Source: Kocuria tytonis (GTDB lineage: Bacteria > Actinomycetota > Actinomycetes > Actinomycetales > Micrococcaceae). From it: a stretch of 64,000 nt of DNA. Positions 1-8,125 of this stretch are shown one piece after another (the stretch's first letter is position 1; every line of letters begins with the position of its first letter). A model generated the notes under the pieces. That model did not search any database. It saw nothing but the letters and a program-made list of their open reading frames with translations, and had not been told where the DNA came from. The stretch is taken from the NCBI RefSeq assembly GCF_003226895.2, contig NZ_PNJG02000001.1, positions 992,001 to 1,056,000 on the forward strand, in the 5' to 3' direction. A program made the position numbers and the translations under genes.

Positions 1-21
1 CGTCGCTCAGCGGGAGTGCGA

Positions 22-1104
22 TCAGCGGGAGGGCTTGGTGCCGCGGCCGCCCAGGCCGCGGGAGGAATCGCCGTCCTTCGCGAGCTTGGCCCGCAGCTCC
101 TTGGGCAGCGAGAACAGGATGTCCTCCTCGGCCGTGACCACTTCCTCCACGGCGCCGTAGCCGTACTCGGCCAGCAGGTCGAGCACCTGCTGCACGAGCA
201 CCTCGGGCACGGACGCGCCGGAGGTCACACCCACGGTGGCAGCGCCCTCGAACCAGGACTCGTCCACCTGGTTGGCGAAGTCCACGCGCTCGGCGCGGGG
301 TGCGCCGTACTCCAGCGCCACCTCCTTCAACCGCACGGAGTTCGACGAGTTCGCGGAACCCACCACGATCACCAGATCCGCCTGGGGCGCGATCTCCTTG
401 ATGGCGGCCTGGCGGTTGGACGTGGCGTAGCAGATGTCGTCGCTGGGGGGATCGATCATGTTCGGGAACTTGGCGCGCAGCCTGTTCACCGTCTCCATGG
501 TCTCGTCCACGCTCAGGGTGGTCTGCGAGAGCCACACCACCTTGTCGGGATCGTGCACCTCCAGGGTGTCCACGTCCTCGGGGGAGTTCACGACCTGGAT
601 GTGCTCGGGCGCCTCCCCGAACGTTCCCTCCACCTCTTCGTGGCCCACGTGGCCGATCAGGAGGATCTCGTAGTCGTTCTTCGCGAACCGCACGGCCTCG
701 CGGTGCACCTTGGTGACCAGCGGGCAGGTGGCGTCGATGGTGTTCAGGTGGCGGTCCTGCGCCGACTGCACCACGGCCGGTGACACCCCGTGGGCGGAGA
801 ACACGAGCAGGGAACCCTCGGGCACCTCGTCCGTCTCCTCCACGAAGACCGCGCCGCGCTCCTCGAGGGTCTGCACCACGTGCTTGTTGTGCACGATCTC
901 CTTGCGGACGTACACGGGCGCTCCGTAGTGCTCCAGGGCCTTCTCCACAGCGATCACGGCCCGGTCCACACCCGCGCAGTAGCCGCGCGGAGCGGCCAGC
1001 AGCACCTTGCGCTCCCCGGTGACCGGGGCGGCGGCCGCGATCTCCTCCGGGGTGCGGCGCACCCGGGGGACGGTGGGCATGGACAGATCAACCACGGTGG
1101 ACAT
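22..1104 (-). CDS. ispH: 4-hydroxy-3-methylbut-2-enyl diphosphate reductase
   Basis: Last enzyme of the MEP isoprenoid pathway, a cytosolic [4Fe-4S] enzyme converting HMBPP to IPP and DMAPP. The three cluster cysteines are visible: about C43 (PRGYCAG), C127 (DATCPLV) and C225 (CYATSNR), together with the TSGASVPE loop near residue 295. I chose ATG 1104 because a TACGAT -10 hexamer ends 7 nt before it. In-frame ATGs at 1113 and 1134 are alternatives but would overlap the upstream membrane gene further; with 1104 the overlap is 17 nt. About 360 aa; family members are usually 310-350 aa, and a short variable N-terminus is normal in actinobacteria. Function is secure, the exact start is not. Confidence 0.95.
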   Translation of the reverse strand: MSTVVDLSMPTVPRVRRTPEEIAAAAPVTGERKVLLAAPRGYCAGVDRAVIAVEKALEHYGAPVYVRKEIVHNKHVVQTLEERGAVFVEETDEVPEGSLLVFSAHGVSPAVVQSAQDRHLNTIDATCPLVTKVHREAVRFAKNDYEILLIGHVGHEEVEGTFGEAPEHIQVVNSPEDVDTLEVHDPDKVVWLSQTTLSVDETMETVNRLRAKFPNMIDPPSDDICYATSNRQAAIKEIAPQADLVIVVGSANSSNSVRLKEVALEYGAPRAERVDFANQVDESWFEGAATVGVTSGASVPEVLVQQVLDLLAEYGYGAVEEVVTAEEDILFSLPKELRAKLAKDGDSSRGLGGRGTKPSR

Positions 1105-2074
1105 GTCCTCCATCGTAGGTGACCGCTCGGACACGCACCACGGCGCCGATCACACCCGCGAGCGCCACCACCGCGGCCCAGATCATGCCCGTGACGGTGC
1201 GCCCCACGAAGGACTCCCGCAGCACGGACACCACCCGCTCCGCCACCAGGTGCGCCACGGGATCCACGGCGGAGGCATCCACCACGGTCTGCGCGGAGCT
1301 CACCACCACGGCCAGCAGCACGCCCGCGCAGAGCACCCCCGCGAGACCGGTGCCCGCGAGCGCGAGCCAGCGCCGCGGCGTCGTCGTGACCGCCAGGAGC
1401 ACCAGCGCGGCCACGAGCCACGGCAGCACGTAGCGCCACTGGGCGAGCCACACGAGCGCGTCCACGACGCCGCCCGAGTGCACCCCGGGCACGGTCACCG
1501 TGAGATCCTGCCGCGCGATGTCCGGGGAGACGCCCACGGTGTCCCGGACCTGCTGGTCCACGGCCGAGCCGAGGGCGGTCACGTCCACCACGAGCTCGTC
1601 GGGGGCGTGTCCGGCCGCGGTGGTGAGGGGGATGTTCGCGTCGTGGGTGTCGTTGAGGATTCTGATCCACGCACTCTGGCGCTCGGGCGCGGTCAGCCAG
1701 GACGTGGCGCCGTCGATCGCGGAGCGCCGGACCCGTTCCAGGGCGTCGTCCACGGGACCGATGCCCGTGTGCACGTCCTCCAGCGCACCGAACGTGGCCC
1801 GGTCCAGCATGGTCTGCACCAGCTCCTCCTGGAACGCGGGGTCGATGACCACGGACGCCGCGGTGTCCTGGAAGCCGGAGGGCGAGAGGATGTGGTCCTG
1901 CATCCAGGACAGCCCCAGCCACAGCGCGAACCCGGCGCCGGCCAGGATCGCGCACAGCGCGGCGGCGACGGTGCGGAGGACGGTCGCGGGGCGAGGGGAC
2001 GCAGGAGAGCTCACGGCTCCACTGTAGGGAGAACCGCCTGTGCGTGTCCCCGGAGGGTGGTAGTCATGTGCCAT
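1088..2074 (-). CDS. conserved membrane protein of unknown function
   Basis: About 328 aa. One hydrophobic segment near residues 32-54 is followed by a roughly 150-residue soluble region, then three hydrophobic segments near 205-227, 231-253 and 295-317. I do not recognise a named family; similar proteins occur beside ispH/xseA in Micrococcaceae as far as I recall. The start is ambiguous: ATG 2074 overlaps the ATG of xseA on the other strand (CCATGG), while an in-frame GTG at 2080 sits 7 nt after a good GGAGGG site at 2084-2089. Its 3' end overlaps ispH. No enzymatic motif seen; role unknown. Confidence 0.7.
   Translation of the reverse strand: MAHDYHPPGTRTGGSPYSGAVSSPASPRPATVLRTVAAALCAILAGAGFALWLGLSWMQDHILSPSGFQDTAASVVIDPAFQEELVQTMLDRATFGALEDVHTGIGPVDDALERVRRSAIDGATSWLTAPERQSAWIRILNDTHDANIPLTTAAGHAPDELVVDVTALGSAVDQQVRDTVGVSPDIARQDLTVTVPGVHSGGVVDALVWLAQWRYVLPWLVAALVLLAVTTTPRRWLALAGTGLAGVLCAGVLLAVVVSSAQTVVDASAVDPVAHLVAERVVSVLRESFVGRTVTGMIWAAVVALAGVIGAVVRVRAVTYDGGHVHRG
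1112..1117 (-). promoter_or_regulatory. putative -10 of ispH (TACGAT)
   Basis: TACGAT followed by 7 nt and ATG 1104; geometry of a leaderless transcript. It lies inside the 3' end of the upstream membrane-protein gene, so ispH may have its own promoter as well as read-through. Confidence 0.4.
2061..2066 (+). promoter_or_regulatory. possible -10 of xseA (TAGTCA)
   Basis: TAGTCA is followed by 6 nt and ATG 2073. The final T of TAnnnT is missing, so this is a weak call. A GGAGGG at 2052-2057 is 15 nt from the ATG, too far for a normal ribosome binding site. Confidence 0.3.
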
Positions 2075-3365
2075 GGACACATCGTTTCCCTCCGACGGAC
2101 CCGAGCGGCAGGAGCCGCCCGCGCAGCTGCCACGGCTGGCCCGGGACACCACTCCCGAGAACCCGTGGCCGCTCAGCAAACTGTCCTACGCGTTGCACGG
2201 CTGGGTGCAGAAGGCACCGGACGCGTGGGTGGAGGGCCAGGTGATCGAGGTGAGCCACCGCGCGCGCGTGTCCTTCGTGACGCTGCGGGACCTCCAGGAG
2301 GAGGTCTCGGTGAGCGTGACCATGTTCAAGAAGGACATGGCCCGCCTGGAGCACCCGCTGGAACGCGGTTCCCGGGTGATCGTGAACCTCAAGGCGGACT
2401 TCTACGTCAAGACCGGGCGGCTCTCCATGCTGGGCCGGGACATCCGGCCCGTGGGTCTCGGGGACCTGCTCGAGCGCCTCGAGCGGCTGCGCCGGGCCCT
2501 CGCGGACGAGGGGCTGTTCGACCCCTCCCACAAGAAGCCGCTGCCCGTGCTGCCCCACCGCGTGGGTCTGATCACCGGGCGCAACTCGGACGCGGAGAAG
2601 GACGTGGTGCGCAACGCCACCAACCGCTGGCCGGGTGTGGAGTTCGAGATCCGCGAGGTCCCCGTGCAGGGCTCGGGCTCGGCGCGTGCGGTGATCGGCG
2701 CCCTGGAGGAGCTGGACCGCATGGACCAGGTGGACGTCATCGTGATCGCCCGCGGCGGCGGCGCCTTCGAGGACCTGCTGTCCTTCAGCGAGGAGTCCGT
2801 GCTGCGCGCCGTGTTCGCCGCGCAGACCCCCGTGGTCAGCGCGATCGGCCACGAGAACGACCAGCCGCTGCTGGACCACGTCGCGGACTTCCGGGCCTCG
2901 ACCCCCACGGACGCGGGCAAGCGGATCGTCCCGGACGTCCAGGACGAGCGGCTGCGCATCGCCCAGGCCCGCTCCGCGCTGGACCGTGCGGTGTCCGGCA
3001 TGCTGGAGCGTGAGCAGCACGGCCTGGCCACCGTGCGGTCCCGCCCGGCCCTGGCGCAGCCGGACGGCATGATCCTCGTGCGCGAGGAGGACCTGGACCG
3101 CTGGCGCTCCCGGGCGTGGTCCGCCGCGAGCTCCCTGACGCTGCGGGCGCAGGACTCCGTGTCCCAGATGCGCGCCCGGGTCCGGGCGCTGTCCCCGCAG
3201 CAGACCCTGGACCGCGGCTACGCCGTGCTGCAGACCGCGGACGGCTCCGTGCTCACGGACGCCGACGACGCCGCCCCGGGCCAGTCGCTCTCCGTGCGTC
3301 TCGCGCGCGGCGAGCTGGGCGTGGACGTCACCTCCAGCAGCGCGCGGCAGCCCGGAGAGCACTGA
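2073..3365 (+). CDS. xseA: exodeoxyribonuclease VII large subunit
   Basis: Large subunit of exonuclease VII, which degrades single-stranded DNA with XseB. 430 aa. An N-terminal OB-fold (residues about 28-125, starting NPWPLSKLSYALHGW) is followed by the catalytic region with VIVIARGGGAFEDL (about 225-240) and GHENDQPLLDHVADFRASTP (about 268-287), and a helical C-terminus with the family-typical LSPQQTLDRGYAVL. ATG 2073 is the only in-frame start before the OB-fold. Divergent from the membrane gene, whose start overlaps it. xseB follows after 205 nt. Confidence 0.95.
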   Translation: MDTSFPSDGPERQEPPAQLPRLARDTTPENPWPLSKLSYALHGWVQKAPDAWVEGQVIEVSHRARVSFVTLRDLQEEVSVSVTMFKKDMARLEHPLERGSRVIVNLKADFYVKTGRLSMLGRDIRPVGLGDLLERLERLRRALADEGLFDPSHKKPLPVLPHRVGLITGRNSDAEKDVVRNATNRWPGVEFEIREVPVQGSGSARAVIGALEELDRMDQVDVIVIARGGGAFEDLLSFSEESVLRAVFAAQTPVVSAIGHENDQPLLDHVADFRASTPTDAGKRIVPDVQDERLRIAQARSALDRAVSGMLEREQHGLATVRSRPALAQPDGMILVREEDLDRWRSRAWSAASSLTLRAQDSVSQMRARVRALSPQQTLDRGYAVLQTADGSVLTDADDAAPGQSLSVRLARGELGVDVTSSSARQPGEH

Positions 3366-3570
3366 GCGGGCGGCGGCCCTCGCGCCGGGATCACCGGGAC
3401 ACGGGCCAGGGCAGCCTCTGCCTCGCCTGCGACGGCCGAGCCCCACCGACCGCTGAGACCCGCCGAGATCCGCCAGCAGCCCGCCCGCACTCGGAAGCAC
3501 ACCAGAGACACCAGCGACCACAACGACCAGCGGACCGCCCCCGCGCCCGCACCCCATCGGAAGGAACACC
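3366..3570 (+). other. C-rich, T-poor xseA-xseB spacer
   Basis: No credible gene. From about 3430 to 3555 the + strand is strongly C- and A-rich and poor in T, with few G runs, so the RNA should be largely unstructured. This composition resembles a Rho utilisation region; the ribosome binding site of xseB (GGAAGGA, 3559-3565) closes it. Confidence 0.35.
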
Positions 3571-3897
3571 GTGGCACAGCAGAACCAGAACGCAGACACG
3601 CAGCAGAACTCGGGAACCCACCAGAATTTGGGAACCCAGCAGAACTCCCCCGGCACCGGCCCGGACCTCTCGGACATCGACGGCCTGGGTTACGAGCAGG
3701 CCCGTGAGCAGCTCGTCGAGGTCGTCTCCCGGCTCGAGGCCGGCGGCACCACGCTGGAGGAGTCACTGCACCTGTGGGAGCGCGGGGAGGCGCTGGCCAC
3801 CCGCTGCGAGCAGTGGCTCGACGGCGCCCGGGAACGGCTCGACGCCGCCCGCGCCCGGCGGGAGAACCGGGAGCAGACGGCGTCGGACGCGGACTGA
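3571..3897 (+). CDS. xseB: exodeoxyribonuclease VII small subunit
   Basis: Small helical subunit that assembles on XseA. 108 aa. The conserved core begins near residue 40 (GYEQAREQLVEVVSRLEAGG, then TLEESLHLWERGEAL) and matches the family. The first 35 residues are extra: a Gln/Asn/Thr-rich stretch encoded by an 18-bp tandem repeat (3604-3648). GTG 3571 follows GGAAGGA by 5 nt and fits as start. Function of the N-terminal extension is unknown; it could be a neutral repeat expansion. Confidence 0.93.
   Translation: MAQQNQNADTQQNSGTHQNLGTQQNSPGTGPDLSDIDGLGYEQAREQLVEVVSRLEAGGTTLEESLHLWERGEALATRCEQWLDGARERLDAARARRENREQTASDAD
3604..3648 (+). repeat. 18-bp in-frame tandem repeat in xseB
   Basis: Two and a half units of an 18-bp repeat (3604-3621, 3622-3639, 3640-3648), second unit with a few substitutions, coding for QN(S/L)GT(H/Q) six-residue units. 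Confidence 0.8.
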
Positions 3898-3937
3898 GGC
3901 GGAGCACCCGGCCACCTCGCGGCGGCCGGGGCCCGCG

Positions 3938-5155
3938 CTACTGCTGGTAGGTCGAGAGGAACTCGCCCAGCCGGTCCAGGGCGGTGTCCAGCATGTCCAC
4001 CGCGGGCAGGGTGACCAGCCGGAAGTGGTCCGGCTCGCCCCAGTTGAACGCGGTGCCGTGGCTGAGCAGGATCTTCTGCTCCTTGAGCAGGTCCAGGGCG
4101 AAGCGCTCGTCGTCCACGATCCCGAACTTCTCCACGTCCAGCTTGGGGAAGAGGTAGAGGGCGCCGCGGGCCTGCTGGCACGACACGCCGTCGATCTCGT
4201 TGAGCTTGCGGTGGGCGATGTCCCGCTGGGCCTTGAGCCGCCCGCCCGGGAGGATGAGGTCGTTGATGGACTGGTACCCGCCCAGTGCGGTCTGGATGGC
4301 GTGCTGCGCCGGCACGTTCGCGCACATGCGCATGTTGGCGAGCAGCTTGATGCCCTCCAGGTAGGACTCCGCACGCCAGTTGGGCCCGGTGATCGCGAGC
4401 CACCCGGAGCGGTAGCCCGCCACCCGGTACGCCTTGGAGAGCCCGGAGAACGTCAGGCACAGCACGTCCTCGCCGGTGAGGCTCGCGGTGTTGATCATCT
4501 CGGCGTCGTCGTACGTGATCTTCTCGTAGATCTCGTCCGAGAACAGGATGAGATCGTGCTCCTTGGCCAGGTCCACGATCTTCTGCAGGGTCTCCCGCGA
4601 GTACACCGCGCCCGTGGGGTTGTTGGGGTTGATGATCACGATGCCCTTGGTGCGCTCCGTGATCTTCGACGCCATGTCCTCGAGGTCCGGGTTCCAGCCG
4701 TTCTCCTCGTCGCACCGGTAGTGCACGGGGGTTCCGCCGGACAGCGCCACGGAGGCGGTCCACAGCGGGTAGTCCGGGGAGGGGATCAGCAGCTCGTCAC
4801 CGGGGTTGCACAGTGCCTGCAGGGTCATGGTGATCAGCTCGGACACGCCGTTGCCCAGGTAGACGTCGTCCGTGTCCAGGTTCATGATCCCGCGCGTCTG
4901 GTAGTACTGCACCACGGCGGTGCGCGCGGAGTAGATGCCGCGGGAGTCCGAGTAGCCCTGCGCGTTGGGCAGGTTCTTGATCATGTCCACCAGGATGGCG
5001 TCCGGTGCCTCGAAGCCGAAGGGTGCGGGGTTGCCGATGTTCAGCCGCAGGATGCGCTGCCCGGCGGCCTCCATCTTCTCCGCCTGTTCCAGCACGGGCC
5101 CGCGGATGTCGTAGAGGACGTTCTTCAGTTTGTCGGACTGCTTCACCTTTGCCAT
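3938..5155 (-). CDS. PLP-dependent aminotransferase, AlaA-like
   Basis: Fold-type I aminotransferase, closest by eye to AlaA-type alanine aminotransferases (pyruvate/glutamate). 405 aa. Visible landmarks: LRLNIGNPAPFGF near residue 40, YSDSRGIYSAR near 70, substrate/PLP residues INPNNPTGAVYS near 180, DEIYEKITY near 210 and the PLP lysine in FSGLSKAYRVAGYRSGW near 245. ATG 5155 lies 6 nt after TAGTCT, so a leaderless message is likely. Convergent with xseB (40 nt apart). Substrate is inferred from family resemblance only. Confidence 0.88.
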   Translation of the reverse strand: MAKVKQSDKLKNVLYDIRGPVLEQAEKMEAAGQRILRLNIGNPAPFGFEAPDAILVDMIKNLPNAQGYSDSRGIYSARTAVVQYYQTRGIMNLDTDDVYLGNGVSELITMTLQALCNPGDELLIPSPDYPLWTASVALSGGTPVHYRCDEENGWNPDLEDMASKITERTKGIVIINPNNPTGAVYSRETLQKIVDLAKEHDLILFSDEIYEKITYDDAEMINTASLTGEDVLCLTFSGLSKAYRVAGYRSGWLAITGPNWRAESYLEGIKLLANMRMCANVPAQHAIQTALGGYQSINDLILPGGRLKAQRDIAHRKLNEIDGVSCQQARGALYLFPKLDVEKFGIVDDERFALDLLKEQKILLSHGTAFNWGEPDHFRLVTLPAVDMLDTALDRLGEFLSTYQQ

Positions 5156-5161
5156 GGGCCC

Positions 5162-5167
5162 AGACTA
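5162..5167 (-). promoter_or_regulatory. -10 of the AlaA-like gene (TAGTCT), leaderless
   Basis: TAGTCT, then 6 nt (GGGCCC), then ATG 5155. No Shine-Dalgarno sequence is present. Confidence 0.55.
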
Positions 5168-5264
5168 CTCGGCGCTCCCCCGCGGGTTCCGGGTGCGACG
5201 CACCCCCGGCAGGTCCCCGGATGCGCCCACGGCCCCGGCGGTGGGCGACCGCCCGCCGGGGTGG

Positions 5265-6308
5265 TCAGCGGGGCTGTTCGCGCACGAACCGCGCGGCCTT
5301 CTCGGGGGTCATGGCCGAGTCGGTGCCGTCCGTGAGGCGGGTGATGGTGGTGAGGTCCTCGGTGCGCAGGTCCGCGGAGGCGCCGTTGATGGAGGACACC
5401 GCCGCATCGCCGAGACCCTCGGTGCCGAGCACCACGGCCCGTTCCGGGCGGAACAGGCGGTTGGGGTCGTCCAGGACCACGAGCCCGTCGTCGTCGATCA
5501 CGGGTTCGGAGGAGCGCAGCACCGCGGCCTGCACCCTGTCGCTCAGCAGGGCGTCCACCAGCTCGCCGGTGCTCGCGTACTCCGTGGTGGAGCGGGGAGC
5601 GCAGTCGTAGTACGCCTTCAGCCCCCGCTGCCCCTGGGCGCTGTCCGCGTAGCCCTTCGCCATCCCCACGGACAGCTTCCCGCAGTGCTTGTCCACGGTG
5701 TCCAGGTCCCCCAGGTCGTACTGCGCGTTGGTCTCCGCGGTCACCACGAAGCGGTCCGTGCGCTGCGCGCCGGAGGAGTCGAGGACCTCCAGACCCTCGG
5801 GCAGGACCCCGGGCAGGGCGCGGTACACGTCGTCGTCGGAGGGACCCGTCTCCCCCGTGATGCCGAGCAGCTGCCCCAGGGAGTCGAGGAGCCCGCGCGG
5901 TGCGTCCTCGGAACCGGTGGCCGCGGGGCTCGGGCTCGCGGAGGCGTCAGCCGCCGGGCCGTGATGGCGGGCGAAGACGTAGAGGTCACCGGTGAAGTCC
6001 GGGACCACGGTGGCCCGCCCGGTGCGCAGCGCGTCGAAGATCTGCTCGCGCGTGGTGCCCACGTCCACCACGGAGGCGGCCACGCCGTCGTCGGCCAGGC
6101 GCTGCTGGTAGTAGTGCGCGAGCGTGCGGGTCTGTCCGTCCACGCCGGTCGCGATCTTCACGGTGTCCCCACCGGACGGGGACGACGCCGCCGCACCCGC
6201 CCCGGTGCCGCCCGTCCCGTTCTGCGTCTCTCCCGTACCGCAGCCGCCGAGCGTGAGCGCCCCGACCGCGAGGACGGCCGCCACCCGGACCCGGGCAGCG
6301 CGGCTCAC
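5265..6308 (-). CDS. OpuAC/OsmF-type substrate-binding lipoprotein
   Basis: Likely extracytoplasmic solute-binding lipoprotein of the glycine betaine/choline ABC family. 347 aa. Signal peptide with lipobox LGGCGT (Cys about 23), a Gly/Ala/Ser linker to residue 47, then a type II binding fold starting VKIATGVDGQTRTLAHYYQQ with VVPDFTGDLYVF near residue 103, which resembles the OpuAC motif. A low-complexity insertion (about 110-150) interrupts the domain. GTG start overlaps the NUDIX stop by 4 nt (GTGA), so the two are translationally coupled. No ABC ATPase or permease is nearby, so it is an orphan here; ligand not determined. Confidence 0.8.
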   Translation of the reverse strand: MSRAARVRVAAVLAVGALTLGGCGTGETQNGTGGTGAGAAASSPSGGDTVKIATGVDGQTRTLAHYYQQRLADDGVAASVVDVGTTREQIFDALRTGRATVVPDFTGDLYVFARHHGPAADASASPSPAATGSEDAPRGLLDSLGQLLGITGETGPSDDDVYRALPGVLPEGLEVLDSSGAQRTDRFVVTAETNAQYDLGDLDTVDKHCGKLSVGMAKGYADSAQGQRGLKAYYDCAPRSTTEYASTGELVDALLSDRVQAAVLRSSEPVIDDDGLVVLDDPNRLFRPERAVVLGTEGLGDAAVSSINGASADLRTEDLTTITRLTDGTDSAMTPEKAARFVREQPR

Positions 6309-6811
6309 CGGCCCCGGCCCGGTTCGGTGGCCACGTCCTGCTCGGCGATCTCCTCTGGAGGGGTGTCCGGGGTGGCGAGACCGGCCAGCCGCAGGCCCTG
6401 GTCCACGAGGTCCAGGCGCTTGAGGGAGCCGAGCCGAGCGAACGGGACCCAGGCGGCGTCGTCCGAGGAGCCGTCCTGCTCCACCGCGAGCTCACCCCCG
6501 GTCACGTGGGCGGTGTAGAGCACACGGCACGCGTGGTTGCCGCGCGGTGTGCCGTCCAGGCGCTGCTCGGGGGTCATCCAGTAGCTGTGCACGCCCACCA
6601 GGCCGTCCGGGACCACGTGGAACCCGGTCTCCTCGAAGACCTCCCGGACCATGGTCTCCTCGGGCTGCTCCCCCGGTTCCATGCCGCCGCCGGGAAGCGT
6701 CCACGCACCCTCGAAATCGGGGTGGCGGGGGTTCCAGTGCGTGAGCAGCAGGTGCTCGTCGCGGGTGATCAGGGCGTAGGCGCCCACGCGGGAATCGAAC
6801 GGCTGGGTCAT
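6305..6811 (-). CDS. NUDIX hydrolase
   Basis: 168 aa pyrophosphohydrolase of unknown nucleotide specificity. The NUDIX box is complete: G-x5-E-x7-REVFEETGF at about residues 42-64 (GGGMEPGEQPEETM then REVFEETGF). TAGACT ends 7 nt upstream of ATG 6811, so this is the promoter-proximal gene of a two-gene operon with the solute-binding lipoprotein. A housekeeping or sanitising enzyme and a nutrient-binding lipoprotein are an unusual pair; nothing in the sequence explains the link. Confidence 0.9.
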   Translation of the reverse strand: MTQPFDSRVGAYALITRDEHLLLTHWNPRHPDFEGAWTLPGGGMEPGEQPEETMVREVFEETGFHVVPDGLVGVHSYWMTPEQRLDGTPRGNHACRVLYTAHVTGGELAVEQDGSSDDAAWVPFARLGSLKRLDLVDQGLRLAGLATPDTPPEEIAEQDVATEPGRGR

Positions 6812-6818
6812 GGCGGTC

Positions 6819-6824
6819 AGTCTA
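6819..6824 (-). promoter_or_regulatory. -10 of NUDIX-lipoprotein operon (TAGACT)
   Basis: TAGACT, 7 nt, ATG 6811. The same hexamer recurs upstream of guaA, tsaB, guaB, ino1 and the YbdK gene. Confidence 0.55.
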
Positions 6825-6921
6825 GTGGCGTGCTCCGCACGGGCCCTGGGAGGTGCGGCGGCGGGTGGTGCCGGGCGGACGGCGTCGTCACGGCGCGGCC
6901 CGGCAACCTCCCGCGGGGCTC

Positions 6922-6927
6922 CATAAT
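6922..6927 (+). promoter_or_regulatory. -10 of corA (CATAAT)
   Basis: CATAAT, 6 nt, ATG 6934; no ribosome binding site, consistent with a leaderless mRNA. Confidence 0.5.
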
Positions 6928-6933
6928 GGGCGG

Positions 6934-7977
6934 ATGACCATTGTGGAGAACGCCATCTATCGCAACGGGAAGGAGGTCGAGTCCCCGACCTCCCTGGAGG
7001 ACACCTACGACCTCCTGCAGCGGGTCCTGGACCGCTCCGGCGGCGAGCAGAACAGCGGATCCGGGGGCCGGGACAGCGTGGTGGCGTGGATCGGGCTCTA
7101 CCGGCCCTCGGCGGAGGAGATCCGCTCGCTCTCCGAGCACTTCGACCTCCACGAGCTCGCGGTGGAGGACACCGTGCAGGCCCACCAGCGTCCCAAGATG
7201 GAGCGCTACGGCAACACCCTGTTCACGGTGATCCGCCCGGCCGTGTACCAGGACGAGACGGAGACGGTGGAGATCGGTGAGATCCACATCTTCACGGGAC
7301 CCAACTTCGTGATCACCATCCGGCACTCGGAGTCCAGCGGGGTGAGCCGCGTCCGCAAGCGGGTGGAGGCGGATCCTGAGCTGCTGTGCTTCGGTCCGGA
7401 CGGTGTGCTCTACGCGCTGCTGGACCAGATCGTGGACGACTACTTCCCCGTGCTCTCGGGACTGGAGAACGACATCGACGAGATCGAGGACGCCCTGTTC
7501 GCGGGGGAGTCCAACGTCTCCCAGCGCATCTACGAGCTCGCGCGCGAGATCAACGACTTCCACCGCGGGGCGGCCCCGCTGTCCAACGTGATGCAGCGTT
7601 ACTTCGTGGGCTTCACCAAGTACGGCACCCACGAGGAGCTGCAGCACCGGCTGAGGGACGTGCTGGACCACGTGATCGCGGTCACCGGCAAGCTCGAGTC
7701 CATGCGCTCATCGCTCACCGACGCCATGAGCCTGGACTCCACCCTCACCACGGCCCGCCAGAACGAGGCGGCGATGGTGCAGAACGACCAGATGAAGAAG
7801 ATCTCCTCCTGGGCGGCCATCCTCTTCGCGCCGTCCATCGTGGGCTCCATCTACGGCATGAACTTCAAGGACATGCCCGAGCTGGAGTGGGCCATGGGCT
7901 ACCCCATGGCGCTCGTGCTCATGCTGCTGGTGGCCGTGGTGCTCTACGTGGTGTTCAAGACCAGGGACTGGCTGTGA
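6934..7977 (+). CDS. corA: CorA family magnesium/cobalt transporter
   Basis: Pentameric Mg2+/Co2+ channel of the inner membrane. 347 aa from ATG 6934 (MTIVENAIYRNG). A long N-terminal cytoplasmic domain is followed by TM1 ending in the pore signature YGMNF (GMN at about 308-310) and TM2 (about 320-340) with a short basic tail. An upstream in-frame ATG at 6853 would add an Arg/Gly-rich stretch without family support. Monocistronic; divergent from the NUDIX gene, with both -10 boxes within about 100 bp. Confidence 0.93.
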   Translation: MTIVENAIYRNGKEVESPTSLEDTYDLLQRVLDRSGGEQNSGSGGRDSVVAWIGLYRPSAEEIRSLSEHFDLHELAVEDTVQAHQRPKMERYGNTLFTVIRPAVYQDETETVEIGEIHIFTGPNFVITIRHSESSGVSRVRKRVEADPELLCFGPDGVLYALLDQIVDDYFPVLSGLENDIDEIEDALFAGESNVSQRIYELAREINDFHRGAAPLSNVMQRYFVGFTKYGTHEELQHRLRDVLDHVIAVTGKLESMRSSLTDAMSLDSTLTTARQNEAAMVQNDQMKKISSWAAILFAPSIVGSIYGMNFKDMPELEWAMGYPMALVLMLLVAVVLYVVFKTRDWL

Positions 7978-8112
7978 GTCCGCGCGCCTGACCCGCACCG
8001 GGTCCGCCACTCGGTCCGCGCCGGGTGCGCGACGGCCCCGTCCGCCGGTCCACGACGCCGCTCCCCCAGCTCTCGCCCCGGCCGCACCGAGCGCACGCCC
8101 ACGGGCTGCGGA

Positions 8113-8118
8113 TACCCT
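8113..8118 (+). promoter_or_regulatory. -10 of mscS-like gene (TACCCT)
   Basis: TACCCT, 7 nt, ATG 8126; leaderless geometry. Confidence 0.5.
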
Positions 8119-8125
8119 GACTGCG

